Part shown: positions 1-8,168 of the stretch, one piece after another | Layout: each line of letters opens with the position of its first letter | How positions within the stretch are numbered: the first letter of the stretch is position 1 | DNA from: Actinospica durhamensis | GTDB taxonomy: Bacteria > Actinomycetota > Actinomycetes > Streptomycetales > Catenulisporaceae | NCBI RefSeq assembly: GCF_018139695.1 | Contig: NZ_JAGSOG010000020.1 | Span: 1-59,549 of the forward strand | Direction of reading: 5' to 3' | DNA: 59,549 nt | The notes under the pieces: model-generated | The model's database searches: none | Told to the model about the DNA's origin: nothing | Seen by the model: only the letters and a program-made list of their open reading frames with translations | Translations under genes and position numbers: made by a program

Positions 1-105
1 GGCGACTTCGACGCCTACTGGGCCTACCACGAAGCCCGCGACTACCAACGCAACCACCTTGCTCGCTACAAGAACCAGATTCTGCCTACAACCGCAGATC
101 CCTAG
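1..105 (+). CDS. C-terminal end of a possible transposase (partial)
   Basis: The reading frame is open from the window edge and ends at TAG 103-105, giving 34 residues that start GDFDAYWAYHEARDYQRN and end in TTADP. The aromatic and charged tail (YWAYHEARDYQRNHLARY) resembles, from memory, the ends of some actinobacterial transposases, but no catalytic residue lies inside the window, so the family cannot be confirmed. The start lies to the left of the window. It could equally be the tail of another protein. Confidence 0.35.
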   Translation, partial: GDFDAYWAYHEARDYQRNHLARYKNQILPTTADP

Positions 106-455
106 ACCCGGCCAAGACCTGCACCCAATCCCGATCGCCACCGGGTGACCCGACCTCCCGGCGCTGGGCCCTTTCGCGGCTCCGGACCCGCTTGCGGTCC
201 GACAGCCCGCGGGCGTGTGTGACGCCGGTTCCACAGAGTCGGAGAGTTCGTGTTCAAGCCCAAGCCGGTGATCGCCCTCGCGGTGGCGCCAAACATCTGT
301 CCGCCTATGCGCGCGGCGAAGATGCTGAGGGCTCTACGTGGCCTCGGCTCTACATTGGACACAGCGGCGGAATCGAGCGGTCGTCGCAATGTTGCGGGGT
401 TCGTGCGCCCCCGCCTCGTACAGGGGCTGATGCCGTGCCGAGGCCTGCCGGGCCA
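106..455. other. 350-bp gap with no supported gene
   Basis: All open frames here are long-range shadows of the deacetylase gene or arginine-rich GC artefacts. A short hairpin (CGGACC / GGTCCG around 183-203) is the only structure seen. It could serve as a weak terminator for the upstream partial gene. Confidence 0.4.
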
Positions 456-1748
456 CTAAGCTGTTGCGGCAGGAGCCTCCGAGGCGGCTTTGCCCGGAGG
501 TGCCGGGGTCGTGTAGTCGCGCCAGTCCTGCGGTGCGACGCCCGGGTCGAGGAAGCGCAGCTTCTTGAGGACGGTCGGGTCCTGTACGTCGAGCCAGTCC
601 GCGAGTTGGCGGAAGGAGACGAGGCGCACGTCCGGGTAGGCGGCGATCTGGCGCAGTGCCGATTCGACGGCGGTCATGTAGATCCCGCCGTTCCAGTCCT
701 CGAAGTGGTTGCCGATGAAGAACGGCGCCCGGTTCGTGGTGTAGGCGCGGTGGAAGCCGGCCATGTACGAGTCCGTGGCCTGTTTCGTCCAGAACGGCCG
801 CTTGAGCGCACTGCCGGCGTCCGGGTCGGGGCCGATCTGGTTGTACATGATGTTGTAGTCCATCGAGAGCGCGGTGTACTTCGTGCCGACCAGCGGGATG
901 GACTGGAGCGGGAAGTCCCAGATGCCCTGGCGCTTGGCCGGCCAGATCTGCAGGCCGCCCGGGTTGGAGGCGTCGTAGCGCCAGCCGAGCTCCCGGATCG
1001 TGGGCAGCAGCTGGTCCTGGCCGAGCAGGCACGGCGTGCGCCCTCCGACGAGCTCTTTCGAGTAGTCGAACGGCAGCGCCTCGACGTCGTGGAAGCCGGT
1101 GTTGGTGCGCCAGGTGTGCACGAAGTCCACGGCCTGGTCGATCTCGCTGCGCCACTGCTGCGGGCTCCACGTGCCCACACCCCTCGAGTCGCAGAAGTGG
1201 CCGTTGAAGTGCGTACCGATGTCGTGGCCCTCCAACCACGCCGCGCCCGTCTGCTGGATCGTGGCTTTGACATGGTCGTCGTCGAGGTAGCCGATCGCCG
1301 AGGCGCCCAACGGCTTGCCGGGCGGGGCGTAGAGCATCCGCTGGCTGCGCGGAAGCATGTAGATGCCGGACAGGAAGAACGTCATGGTCGCCTTCGTCTC
1401 CTGCGCGACCTGCCGGAAGTGCGAGAACAGCTTCTTGTCGTCCTCACCGGCCCCGTCCCAGGAGAAGACCACGAACTGCGGCGGACGCTCGCCCGGCGCC
1501 AGCCGCTCGGGCTTGAGCGGCAACGGCTGCGGTTGCGCCCCGGTGTCGGAGGTCGAGCCGTCCCCGATCAACCGCGCCGGCCGCGCCTGCGCCCGCCCGA
1601 CCCCGGCCGAGCGCGCGGCCACGCGCTCGGCCGGACCGCGCGCCGCGTCGTCCCCGGTGAGGTACCGGGTGGCCTCCTGCGCCCCGACGACGCCCGCGGC
1701 GATCGACGCGGCGCCGCCTATCACGATGTTCCTGCGCGAGATACCCAT
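456..1748 (-). CDS. Exported polysaccharide deacetylase-like protein
   Basis: The protein has 430 residues. It opens with a twin-arginine-like signal (MGISRRNIVIGGAASIAAG), so export by the Tat route is likely, followed by a low-complexity Pro/Arg linker to about residue 85. The catalytic domain begins at FVVFSWDGAG, where the Asp matches the metal-binding or base Asp of the NodB/CE4 fold. GHDIGTHFNGHFC supplies the HxxxH metal-binding pair. Later segments (SFRQLADWL near the C-terminus) fit the end of the domain. CE4 enzymes remove acetyl groups from peptidoglycan, chitin or similar glycans; the substrate here is unknown. GAGGGCAG lies about 5-8 bases before the ATG. The gene stands alone, without an obvious operon partner. 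Confidence 0.8.
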   Translation of the reverse strand: MGISRRNIVIGGAASIAAGVVGAQEATRYLTGDDAARGPAERVAARSAGVGRAQARPARLIGDGSTSDTGAQPQPLPLKPERLAPGERPPQFVVFSWDGAGEDDKKLFSHFRQVAQETKATMTFFLSGIYMLPRSQRMLYAPPGKPLGASAIGYLDDDHVKATIQQTGAAWLEGHDIGTHFNGHFCDSRGVGTWSPQQWRSEIDQAVDFVHTWRTNTGFHDVEALPFDYSKELVGGRTPCLLGQDQLLPTIRELGWRYDASNPGGLQIWPAKRQGIWDFPLQSIPLVGTKYTALSMDYNIMYNQIGPDPDAGSALKRPFWTKQATDSYMAGFHRAYTTNRAPFFIGNHFEDWNGGIYMTAVESALRQIAAYPDVRLVSFRQLADWLDVQDPTVLKKLRFLDPGVAPQDWRDYTTPAPPGKAASEAPAATA

Positions 1749-2108
1749 GATCTGCCCTCAGACATGCTCACGGCGTCCGAAGAGCGCGGCACGCGGCCGA
1801 CGCCGACGATCGCCTCATCAGTGATGTACATAGCGTGCCTACCCCCATATCTTGCACAGAGCACTATAAGTCGCTCGTTTGACGCAGTATCGAACGCCAC
1901 GCTGAGCCAGTCGGGCGAGGCGCCAAGGTGACGACGCGGTGTGGTCGGGCCGTCCGGTCCGGCCTGGAGGGCGGGGGCGGCTGGTCACGTCGGGTCTCAC
2001 GTCCAGTCGCGCCGCCGCGCGCGGTCCGACGACCTGCTCTCTCGGGCGGCGTGTGGCCCCGCGGGTGCGGCGGGATAGGTGCGCTATGCAAAGATGCGGA
2101 GGGGTCTG
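1749..2108. other. Intergenic region upstream of the deacetylase
   Basis: No gene is supported here. On the minus strand a weak TGCAAG-18-TATGTA arrangement (about 1818-1852) could promote the deacetylase gene; this is only a visual match. The long minus-strand frames across this stretch are arginine and proline rich and lack ribosome-binding sites. Confidence 0.3.
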
Positions 2109-2351
2109 GTGGAACGGCCCTCGGGAGAGGTGGACGTGGATCATCAGTCTGGCGAGCCCCGTCGTTCTGACGACGATGGCGAAGCGGCCGATGACGTGGA
2201 CCCCGAGGCGCTGCTGCGCGCATCGCGCCTCGCCATCGCGGCAGTGCGCCGCGAACTCGAGCGGCTGCGGACGCACGGGCGCGGCGGGATAGAGAACAGG
2301 AACCAGGCGGGTGCCGAGGAGGCAGGCGGCGCGGGGCCCGAGCAGGGCTGA
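2109..2351 (+). CDS. Small acidic hypothetical protein
   Basis: This is an 80-residue frame starting at GTG 2109, with a strong ribosome-binding site GGAGGGG four bases upstream (2098-2104). ATG codons at 2079 and 2094 are in frame but have poorer sites. The product is rich in Asp and Glu at the N-terminus and has a helical segment around ALLRASRLAIAAVRRELERL. No known domain was recognised. Its reality rests mainly on the ribosome-binding site and codon pattern. Confidence 0.4.
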   Translation: MERPSGEVDVDHQSGEPRRSDDDGEAADDVDPEALLRASRLAIAAVRRELERLRTHGRGGIENRNQAGAEEAGGAGPEQG

Positions 2352-2434
2352 GTGCGCATCCCGGCGGCCACCGGCGGGGCCAGGCCATTCATCCTCCACA
2401 TGTGGAGAAAGGCCGGCGTGGGCTGCGGCGCGAG

Positions 2435-2932
2435 TCAGTGCCAGCCGGGCAGGACCGGCAGATGCTCGGGGGTTTCTCCCCCGGCCTCGGTGAACGCCTC
2501 GAGCGCGGCGACGAGCCGGCCGCGCTCCTCGGCCGGCATGGCGGCGACGATGCGGGAGAGTTCGGTCCGCCGGGCCTCGGTGACCTCGCGCACGGTCTGC
2601 CAGCCGGTCCCGGTCAGGCGCAACTGCACCTCACGGCGGCGCGCCGGGTTGGTCGCCTTCTCGAGCATGCCCGCCGCGGTGAGCCGCTCGACCATGCGCA
2701 GCGCGGTGGACGGGTTGACGTCCAGCGCCTCGGCCAGGCGCGCGAGGCTGGAGGGGCCGCGGGAGTCGAGGATGACCAGGAGGCGGTACTGCGGCAGCGT
2801 GAGCGTCTCCTCGACCGCGGCCAGCGATTTCGCGGCGATGGCGACGAGCAGGCGCGATGCAGTGAGCAATGCCGCGACCACCCGCTCGGGGTCGTCGGCA
2901 CCGCCTGCGAAGCGCCCGGTGGGGATCGACAC
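2435..2932 (-). CDS. MarR-family transcriptional regulator
   Basis: The 165-residue product has the MarR winged-helix layout: a dimerisation helix with LLTASRLLVAIAAKSL, then LTLPQYRLLVILDSRG, the recognition region LARLAEALDVNPSTALRMVE, and the wing with NPARRREVQLRLTG. I chose GTG 2932 because AAAGGA lies just upstream and the family usually starts close to this point; the frame stays open much further upstream (to 3391) but only as low-quality arginine-rich sequence. The gene diverges from the clc gene. A perfect 15-bp palindrome at 3044-3058 lies between them and overlaps the clc promoter, so this regulator is the natural candidate to bind it. Its ligand is unknown. Confidence 0.85.
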   Translation of the reverse strand: MSIPTGRFAGGADDPERVVAALLTASRLLVAIAAKSLAAVEETLTLPQYRLLVILDSRGPSSLARLAEALDVNPSTALRMVERLTAAGMLEKATNPARRREVQLRLTGTGWQTVREVTEARRTELSRIVAAMPAEERGRLVAALEAFTEAGGETPEHLPVLPGWH

Positions 2933-3012
2933 CCGTCCTTTGTACCGGGCCCGAGCTGTGAGAGCGAACCCAACACGGCCACCGCGTCCGCCGTGACCGC
3001 ATCCATCCTGCT

Positions 3013-3042
3013 TTGCACACCCGGCGCGCCCGCTCCTATAAT
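3013..3042 (+). promoter_or_regulatory. Sigma70-type promoter of the ClC gene
   Basis: TTGCAC (3013-3018) is followed after 18 bases by a perfect TATAAT (3037-3042). Transcription would start near 3049, inside the adjacent palindrome, leaving a leader of about 86 bases before the ATG at 3135. Confidence 0.65.
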
Positions 3043-3043
3043 C

Positions 3044-3058
3044 ATTGCATACTGCAAT
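3044..3058. promoter_or_regulatory. 15-bp palindromic operator, copy 1
   Basis: ATTGCATACTGCAAT is a perfect inverted repeat of ATTGCA with a three-base centre. It directly follows the -10 box of the clc promoter and would cover the start of transcription. The same arms with a different centre recur at 9513-9527. Size and symmetry suit a MarR-family dimer. Confidence 0.7.
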
Positions 3059-3134
3059 ACATGCGGCGCTCGTCGGGCGCGGTCGCGATGTGCCGTCGAT
3101 GCACGACGCGGAGTCGGTCTCGGGAAGGACGAAG

Positions 3135-5156
3135 ATGGCACAGGCGACTGCGGACGCTCGGCCGAGCCGTTCGCGCGGCGCTACGGCGGCGGGGTACCTG
3201 CGCTCCTCCCAGGGCGGGCTGTTCCTGCTCGCGCTCCTCGTGGGGGTCGGGGCAGGGTTGGGCGCGGTGGCGTTCCGGTACCTGATCTCCTCGTTCACCT
3301 GGCTCGCGACCGGCCACACCGAGTTCGGGCAGCAGGGGCGGGTCGCGAGTACGCACCTGCCCTGGCTGGGCGTCGGGTTCTTCGTGGTCATACCCGTGGC
3401 CGGCGGCCTGCTGTACGGGCCGCTGATCTACCGGTGGGCGCGCGAGGCGCGCGGCCACGGCGTGCCCGAGGTCATGATCGCGGTCGCGGACAGCGGCGGC
3501 CGGATCCGCCCGCAGGTCTCCGTGGTCAAGGCGCTCGCCTCCGCGCTGTGCATCGCCACCGGCGGATCGGTCGGACGCGAGGGCCCGATCGTGCAGATCG
3601 GCTCCGCGCTCGCCTCCAGCCTCGGCCAGAAGATCAAGATGCCCGAGAACCGGCTGCGCATCCTGGTCGCCTGCGGCGCCGCCGGCGGCATCTCGGCCAC
3701 CTTCAACGCCCCGATCACCGGTGTGTTCTTCGGCGTCGAGATCATCCTGCGCGCCTTCTCCGTGGAGGCGATGTTCCCGGTCATGCTCTCCGCGATGCTC
3801 GCCGACGCCGTGGCCGAGCCCATCCTCGGCTCCGGACGGTTCCTGACCGGCTTCCCCGACACCATCGCCCTACAACACCCCGCGAACTACCTGCTCATCG
3901 CGGCGCTCGCCGTCATCGCCGCGTTCGTCGGACTCGGATTCAAGACCGTCCTGTACAAGATCGAAGACCTCGGCGACGCCTGGTGGGGCAACCGGCCCGA
4001 GTGGGCCCGCCCCGCGGTCGGCGGCGTCTTGCTCGGCCTGATCCTGCTCGCCGTCCCACAGCTCTACGGCGTCGGATACCCCGTCATGTACCAGGCGATC
4101 GCCGGCGGGTACACCCTGTGGTTCCTGATCCTGCTCGTGTTCGGCAAGATGCTCGCCACCAGCGTCAGCCTCGGTATCGGCGGCTCCGGGGGCGTGTTCG
4201 CCCCCTCCCTCTTCCTCGGTGTCATGTCCGGCACCGCGTTCGGCGTCATCGCCGACCACGCCTTCGGCCCCGCCGCCGGGCCCCCCGCCCTCTACGCCGC
4301 CGTCGCGATGGGCGCGGTCTTCACCGCCGCCGCACGCGCCCCGCTCACCTCCCTCGCCAGCGTCCTGGAGATGACCGGGGACTTCACCCTCACCCTCCCG
4401 GTCATGCTCGCCGTCGCGATCGCCACCACCGTCTCACGCGGCGTCAGCTACGGCACCATCTACACAACCAAGCTCCTGCGACGCGGCACCGACCTAGACC
4501 GCACCACCCCCTGGCGCGCCCTGGCCGACGTCAAGCTCGCCGACGCCATGCGCCCTCTGCCCACCCCGGTGAACGTCGCGGGCAACGGGCACCTGCCCAC
4601 CCAGCCGGCCGAGACCGACGCCGCGCTATCCGGCCCCGTCATCCACGAACACACCCCCCAGGCCCTCTACGCCCACGAATCGCTCAGCCAGGCGCTACGC
4701 CAGCTCATGCTCTACGGCCGTGACGGACTGCCCGTCCTGTCCCCCGACGGCACCACCGTCGAGGGCTGGATCACCAACGCCTCCGCCATCCACGCCATCG
4801 CCCGCGACCTCGGCGCCATCGGCGCTGCCACCAGCCGCGCCGAACTCGAAGCCGACCTCACCGCCGCCGCCCAGCCCACCACGGCCGACGCCTCACCCAA
4901 CCCGCTCACCGGCTACCAGATCCTCGAAGTCCTGGTCGAGGAGCACTCCCCCCTGGTCGGGAGCACACTGGGCACGGTGGCCTGGCCCATCGGACACGTG
5001 CCGGTCTCGCTCCTGCACCGCGGAGCGCTGCGCGAAGCCGACCCCGCACACCCCCTCACCGCCGGAGACCGCGTCAACATCCTGGCCAGGCGGCAGCCGG
5101 ACGGCCCGTCAGCCGGCGAGCGCGCCGATGTAGCCGCAATCGTCGACGACGTCTGA
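3135..5156 (+). CDS. ClC-family chloride channel or Cl-/H+ antiporter with CBS and RCK-C-like domains
   Basis: The 673-residue protein carries the ClC signatures GSVGREGPIVQIGSA (selectivity loop, with the gating Glu of GREGP) and GIGGSGGVFAPSLFLG. About ten membrane segments span residues 30 to 440. The cytoplasmic part has a CBS-type region from about residue 460 and ends in a TrkA-C (RCK-C) like segment, SPLVGSTLGTVAWPIGHV to AGDRVNILARRQ. The start at ATG 3135 is supported by GGAAGGA six bases upstream, rather than the upstream ATG at 3045 inside the operator. Bacterial ClCs move Cl- across the membrane, often in exchange for H+; the regulatory tail suggests control by a nucleotide or small ligand. 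Expression is probably controlled by the divergent MarR protein. Confidence 0.9.
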   Translation: MAQATADARPSRSRGATAAGYLRSSQGGLFLLALLVGVGAGLGAVAFRYLISSFTWLATGHTEFGQQGRVASTHLPWLGVGFFVVIPVAGGLLYGPLIYRWAREARGHGVPEVMIAVADSGGRIRPQVSVVKALASALCIATGGSVGREGPIVQIGSALASSLGQKIKMPENRLRILVACGAAGGISATFNAPITGVFFGVEIILRAFSVEAMFPVMLSAMLADAVAEPILGSGRFLTGFPDTIALQHPANYLLIAALAVIAAFVGLGFKTVLYKIEDLGDAWWGNRPEWARPAVGGVLLGLILLAVPQLYGVGYPVMYQAIAGGYTLWFLILLVFGKMLATSVSLGIGGSGGVFAPSLFLGVMSGTAFGVIADHAFGPAAGPPALYAAVAMGAVFTAAARAPLTSLASVLEMTGDFTLTLPVMLAVAIATTVSRGVSYGTIYTTKLLRRGTDLDRTTPWRALADVKLADAMRPLPTPVNVAGNGHLPTQPAETDAALSGPVIHEHTPQALYAHESLSQALRQLMLYGRDGLPVLSPDGTTVEGWITNASAIHAIARDLGAIGAATSRAELEADLTAAAQPTTADASPNPLTGYQILEVLVEEHSPLVGSTLGTVAWPIGHVPVSLLHRGALREADPAHPLTAGDRVNILARRQPDGPSAGERADVAAIVDDV

Positions 5157-5175
5157 CGAAGCGGGCAACGGCCAG

Positions 5176-5933
5176 GTGAACGGGTTGCCGAACCGACGCC
5201 GCGCGGCCGTCGCCCTGACAGCCGCCTTGATCGCGCCTCTTGCCGCGTGCGCGGTGATCATTCCGGTGCGTGCGACGATCGCCGCCACCGACGCGGCATT
5301 CGGTCTCCTGGTCGTGGTGGCGGCGGTCGCGGCGCTGGGCGACAGGCTCGCCGGGCGCCTGGCCGCGATCGGGGTCGCGTGGTGGTTGGATCTGTTCTCG
5401 CCGCGCCCTATCGACGGCCGAGCATCGCGGATCAGGCCGACGTGCAGACCGCGGTGCTCGTGTAGGTGGCCGGCTGCACGGCGAGCGAGGCGGCGACCGC
5501 CGCGGGACGCCGTGATCGCACGGTCGCCGTAGACGGGACGTTGCTCGCCGTCGTGCAGTCCACCGCCGGACTCGTCGCCGCCGGCCGTCCGGCATCCGAG
5601 GTCATCGCCCAGGTCACGGTCCAGCTCAACGCCATTCTCCTGCTGCGAAGCTGCCAGTTCGATCCGGGCTCTGTACGGCACTGTGGCCTTCGGCTCCAGC
5701 CGGACGGTGTGCTGCGCTGGGGCCGGGCCCGCTGGGATGTCGAGGAACACGGCTTCCCTGACACGCCGTTGGACCTACCGGCCCGTCACCGAGGCGAGGT
5801 CCGCGGCCGGTTCGTCCTCAAGCCTGTGCCGGCCGCGACGCCCGGCGTCCAGGCGCGCCGGGCCGCGGTTGCGCTCGCCGACCTCGTCGGCGCGGCCCTG
5901 GCGGACGTCAGTGCCCGTGCCAACGGGCACTGA
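5176..5933 (+). pseudogene. Broken DUF4118 membrane protein (paralog of 29456-30211)
   Basis: Read in pieces, this stretch matches the intact DUF4118 protein at 29456-30211 along its length. The first frame (from 5176) gives the membrane segments up to WWLDLF. The reading then moves to another frame (APYRRPSIADQADVQTAV) near 5399, consistent with one missing base, and meets an in-frame TAG at 5463-5465. It continues with AVDGTLLAVVQSTAGLV and a C-terminal GAF-like part ending at 5933. Aligned with the paralog, the stop codon replaces a single residue and no length is lost. The intact paralog has four membrane helices and no kinase domain, and resembles the sensor part of KdpD. Either this copy is dead or two sequence errors are present. 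Confidence 0.75.
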
Positions 5934-5934
5934 C
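5907..5934. terminator. Bidirectional hairpin terminator
   Basis: A 12-bp perfect stem, GTCAGTGCCCGT against ACGGGCACTGAC with loop GCCA, overlaps the last codons of the DUF4118 remnant and sits between convergent genes. Confidence 0.6.
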
Positions 5935-5962
5935 GCGTGTTTCGGCTCGGCACAGGGGCGTC

Positions 5963-6571
5963 TCAAACCAGCATGGACAAGATCGCATAGACGAGCGCGA
6001 ACGCGATCAAGACTCGGCAGATCTCCACGCTGAGCGGCGCGAAGGCCGCACGCGAACCGGCGGCCACGCCAGCGGGGCTCAGCCGTGCGACGACGCAGAC
6101 CGCGTAGAACGCCATCACCCCGACACAGGCCAGCCCGAGGGCGGGAAAGGCGATCGTGGAATCGACGATCATGCCGGGCATCCCGGCCATGACATACTGC
6201 CCGGCCGTCGAGCCGTGCACGCTCGACGGCCCGACCCCGGAGAGGAACGCGTAGACGAGGATCGCGCATCCGCAGGCGTGCACCGCTGCCCTGCCACGCC
6301 GCCGCGGGTCGGCGCGCACGGACACCGCGCGGGCGGCAAAGTAGCATCCGGCGGCTGCGAACAGCGCCGTCCACGGGGCCCGGGGCAAGGTGTGGGCCCA
6401 GTTCGAGAGCAGCCCGGCGGTGGCGATGCCCGCGGGCGGCAGCGGCGCGTCGGCCTCGATGTCGTTCGCGAGTCCGAGGACCGGGGAAACCAGCAGGCGC
6501 CAGAGCGTATACCCCGCCGCGGCGATGAGCAGGACGCTCAAGAGAGTCGGCAGGAAGGCGGGGGCGGTCAC
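5963..6571 (-). CDS. DUF5134-type integral membrane protein
   Basis: The protein has 202 residues with five or six hydrophobic segments, including an N-terminal helix (FLPTLLSVLLIAAAGYTLW) and a Met-, Gly-rich loop STAGQYVMAGMPGMIVDST before further helices. The pattern is that of actinobacterial DUF5134 proteins, whose role is unknown. The start is GTG 6571, overlapping the stop of the upstream gene as GTGA, so the two are translationally coupled. Its position next to SCO1 and CtaG genes, and the Met/His-containing loop, are compatible with a role in copper or oxidase assembly; that is inference only. Confidence 0.65.
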   Translation of the reverse strand: MTAPAFLPTLLSVLLIAAAGYTLWRLLVSPVLGLANDIEADAPLPPAGIATAGLLSNWAHTLPRAPWTALFAAAGCYFAARAVSVRADPRRRGRAAVHACGCAILVYAFLSGVGPSSVHGSTAGQYVMAGMPGMIVDSTIAFPALGLACVGVMAFYAVCVVARLSPAGVAAGSRAAFAPLSVEICRVLIAFALVYAILSMLV

Positions 6572-7509
6572 GCGGTGGCTCCTTCGGGGCGGGCGGCGGC
6601 CGCGGTCGCCGGTGCCGTGGCGAGCTCTGGCGAGGCGGGCAGATACGCGGGCGCGAGCAGTGCGAGCAAAGGGCCTGAGTTCGGGTCGGTGGCCATACCC
6701 GTGAACGGCATCCCGAACGCTTCGCCGCACACCCAGTAGGCCAGTGCGACGATCATCGCGAGTGCCACTCCGGCTCGGGCGATCCGCAGATCGGGTGCCC
6801 ACGGTGCGGCCGCCACGAGCGCGAGGAGCGCGGCGAGCACGAGCGCAACGGCCAGGTCGTGGCCGAGGGTGAGGTGGGCCGGGTGGTCTTGCAGCGCGGT
6901 GTACCACTGCGGCTCGCCCACGGTCATCATGCCGCCGGTCATGGCCGCGACGAAAGCGCCCGGCGCGCGGTTGGCCGGCAGCAGGGTCAAGGCGGCCAGG
7001 CCGAGCCACAGCGTGCTCCACACCATCCGCGCGTGGCGCGCGCGAAGCAGCCCGGCCGCGGGAAACTCCCCAGAAGGCGCTGAGCCGGGAGCGGTACCGG
7101 GCCAGAGCAGGATCGCGGCCAGACCGTAGAGTGCGGCGGCGCCGGGTGCGCCGGTCAGTGGGTTCGCCTGGCCCGAGAGCAGGGCGCCGAGCCCCTCGCC
7201 GAACAGCCACACGCCTCCCGCCCAGACGACCGAGGCACCGAGCGCGGCGCGGCGAGTGCGCGGGTGGGCGATGCCGAGGCCGAGCGCGATCTGGACGAGG
7301 GCGAAGCAGGTGTCGGCGACGACCGGGTGGCCCGCGACGAGGCCGGTGGACCAGGTCACGGCGTGCGCGACCCAGGCCGGGTTGCCGTCGGCGGCGGCGG
7401 ACAGGGTCTGGTGGGCGAAGTTCTCGGTGAACATGTAGGGCTGCAGTTGCAGCAGCCCGTCGAGCAGCCACAGCCCGGCCAGGGCGGTCTGCAGGCGCTC
7501 GCGCAGCAC
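6568..7509 (-). CDS. Polytopic membrane protein of unknown function
   Basis: This 313-residue protein has roughly seven or eight hydrophobic helices. It opens with LAGLWLLDGLLQLQPYMFTENF, a layout seen in actinobacterial membrane proteins next to DUF5134 genes. An internal motif reads GEGLGALLSGQANPLTGAPGAA. I do not recognise a catalytic family. The chosen GTG start at 7509 has a poor ribosome-binding site, and the N-terminus could be somewhat different. It forms a coupled pair with the gene downstream. Confidence 0.65.
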   Translation of the reverse strand: MLRERLQTALAGLWLLDGLLQLQPYMFTENFAHQTLSAAADGNPAWVAHAVTWSTGLVAGHPVVADTCFALVQIALGLGIAHPRTRRAALGASVVWAGGVWLFGEGLGALLSGQANPLTGAPGAAALYGLAAILLWPGTAPGSAPSGEFPAAGLLRARHARMVWSTLWLGLAALTLLPANRAPGAFVAAMTGGMMTVGEPQWYTALQDHPAHLTLGHDLAVALVLAALLALVAAAPWAPDLRIARAGVALAMIVALAYWVCGEAFGMPFTGMATDPNSGPLLALLAPAYLPASPELATAPATAAAARPEGATA

Positions 7510-7564
7510 GGCGGTATCGATGATCGACCTCTCATCGGGTGGCGGAACGGGAGCCGGGGCGATA

Positions 7565-7897
7565 TCAGCGTTCGAGGGCGTCGGCGACCGCGTCGTCGTG
7601 GACGTCGATGACGCGGTCGGCGCCGATGCGGCGTATGAGCCAGCGTGACGCCGGGGACGGATGCGTCAGGCCCATCCGGGCGCCGCGGGCGCGGGCGAGG
7701 CGCGCGAGCACGATCAGGGCGTGAAACCCGGCGGCATCGACGTACTCGACTATGCCGATATCGAGCACGATGATCGAGCCGCGGGCCAGGTACGGGTCGG
7801 CCTGTGCGATCACCCTCTCGGCGACGCGGCCGGTGAGTTCGCCGCTCAACTCGATCAGGCGCGTCGTCTCGCCGAGGGCGGTGACGGACATCGACAA
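7565..7897 (-). CDS. STAS-domain protein (anti-sigma factor antagonist-like) lacking the usual Ser
   Basis: The 110-residue product is one STAS domain: beta strands in RLIELSGELTGRVAE, then SIIVLDIGIVEYVDAAGFHALIVLARLARARGARMGL split over the core. In SpoIIAA-type antagonists the loop after the third strand reads D-S-[SAT]-G and the Ser is phosphorylated by an anti-sigma kinase. Here it is DAAG (residues 54-57), so the phosphorylatable Ser is Ala. The protein therefore probably binds a partner constitutively or belongs to a phospho-independent STAS group. It lies downstream of the SCO1 operon after a nitroreductase remnant, and no cognate kinase or sigma factor is nearby. Confidence 0.75.
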   Translation of the reverse strand: MSMSVTALGETTRLIELSGELTGRVAERVIAQADPYLARGSIIVLDIGIVEYVDAAGFHALIVLARLARARGARMGLTHPSPASRWLIRRIGADRVIDVHDDAVADALER

Positions 7898-7943
7898 CGG
7901 CCGTCCCGTGCCCGCGAAGTGCGGCGTGGCCGACGGAGCGATC

Positions 7944-8168
7944 GGACGGAAGGGCGACGAAGGGCAGTTGCCCGGCCAACCGTGTGCGCGCCGTATCGCT
8001 CCCGTCGTAGCGCCAGCCGAGCAGACGGCTCAGCACACACCGCACCAGCGCCCCGCCGATGCGGTTGCGCCGCTCGTAGTCGGCGAGGCAGCCATCCGCC
8101 ATGCACGTCGTAGAGCCGCGAGGGCGCTTTGAGCACGGCCTTCGCGAGTCTGCGGGGCGGCGGGTCAT
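7944..8168 (-). pseudogene. Deletion remnant of an F420/deazaflavin-type nitroreductase (DUF385)
   Basis: Two pieces look like the ends of one DUF385 protein. The N-terminal piece, about 8089-8163, reads PPRRLAKAVLKAPSRLYDV and HGGWL. The C-terminal piece, about 7944-8087, reads LADYERRNRIGGALVR and LLGWRYDGSDTARTRLAGQL. The central domain that carries the cofactor site is absent. The original start ATG at 8168 overlaps the SCO1 stop, and one base is missing before the N-terminal piece. I identify the family from memory of its typical ends. Confidence 0.5.

Noticed and set aside
192-1931. Long plus-strand ORF of 579 codons opposite the deacetylase
   Set aside because: Arginine/valine-rich shadow caused by GC-rich third positions of the real minus-strand gene; no domain or ribosome-binding site.
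2402-4723. 773-codon plus-strand ORF through marR and clc
   Set aside because: The translation is Arg/His/Pro rich and lies in a shadow frame of the clear ClC gene.
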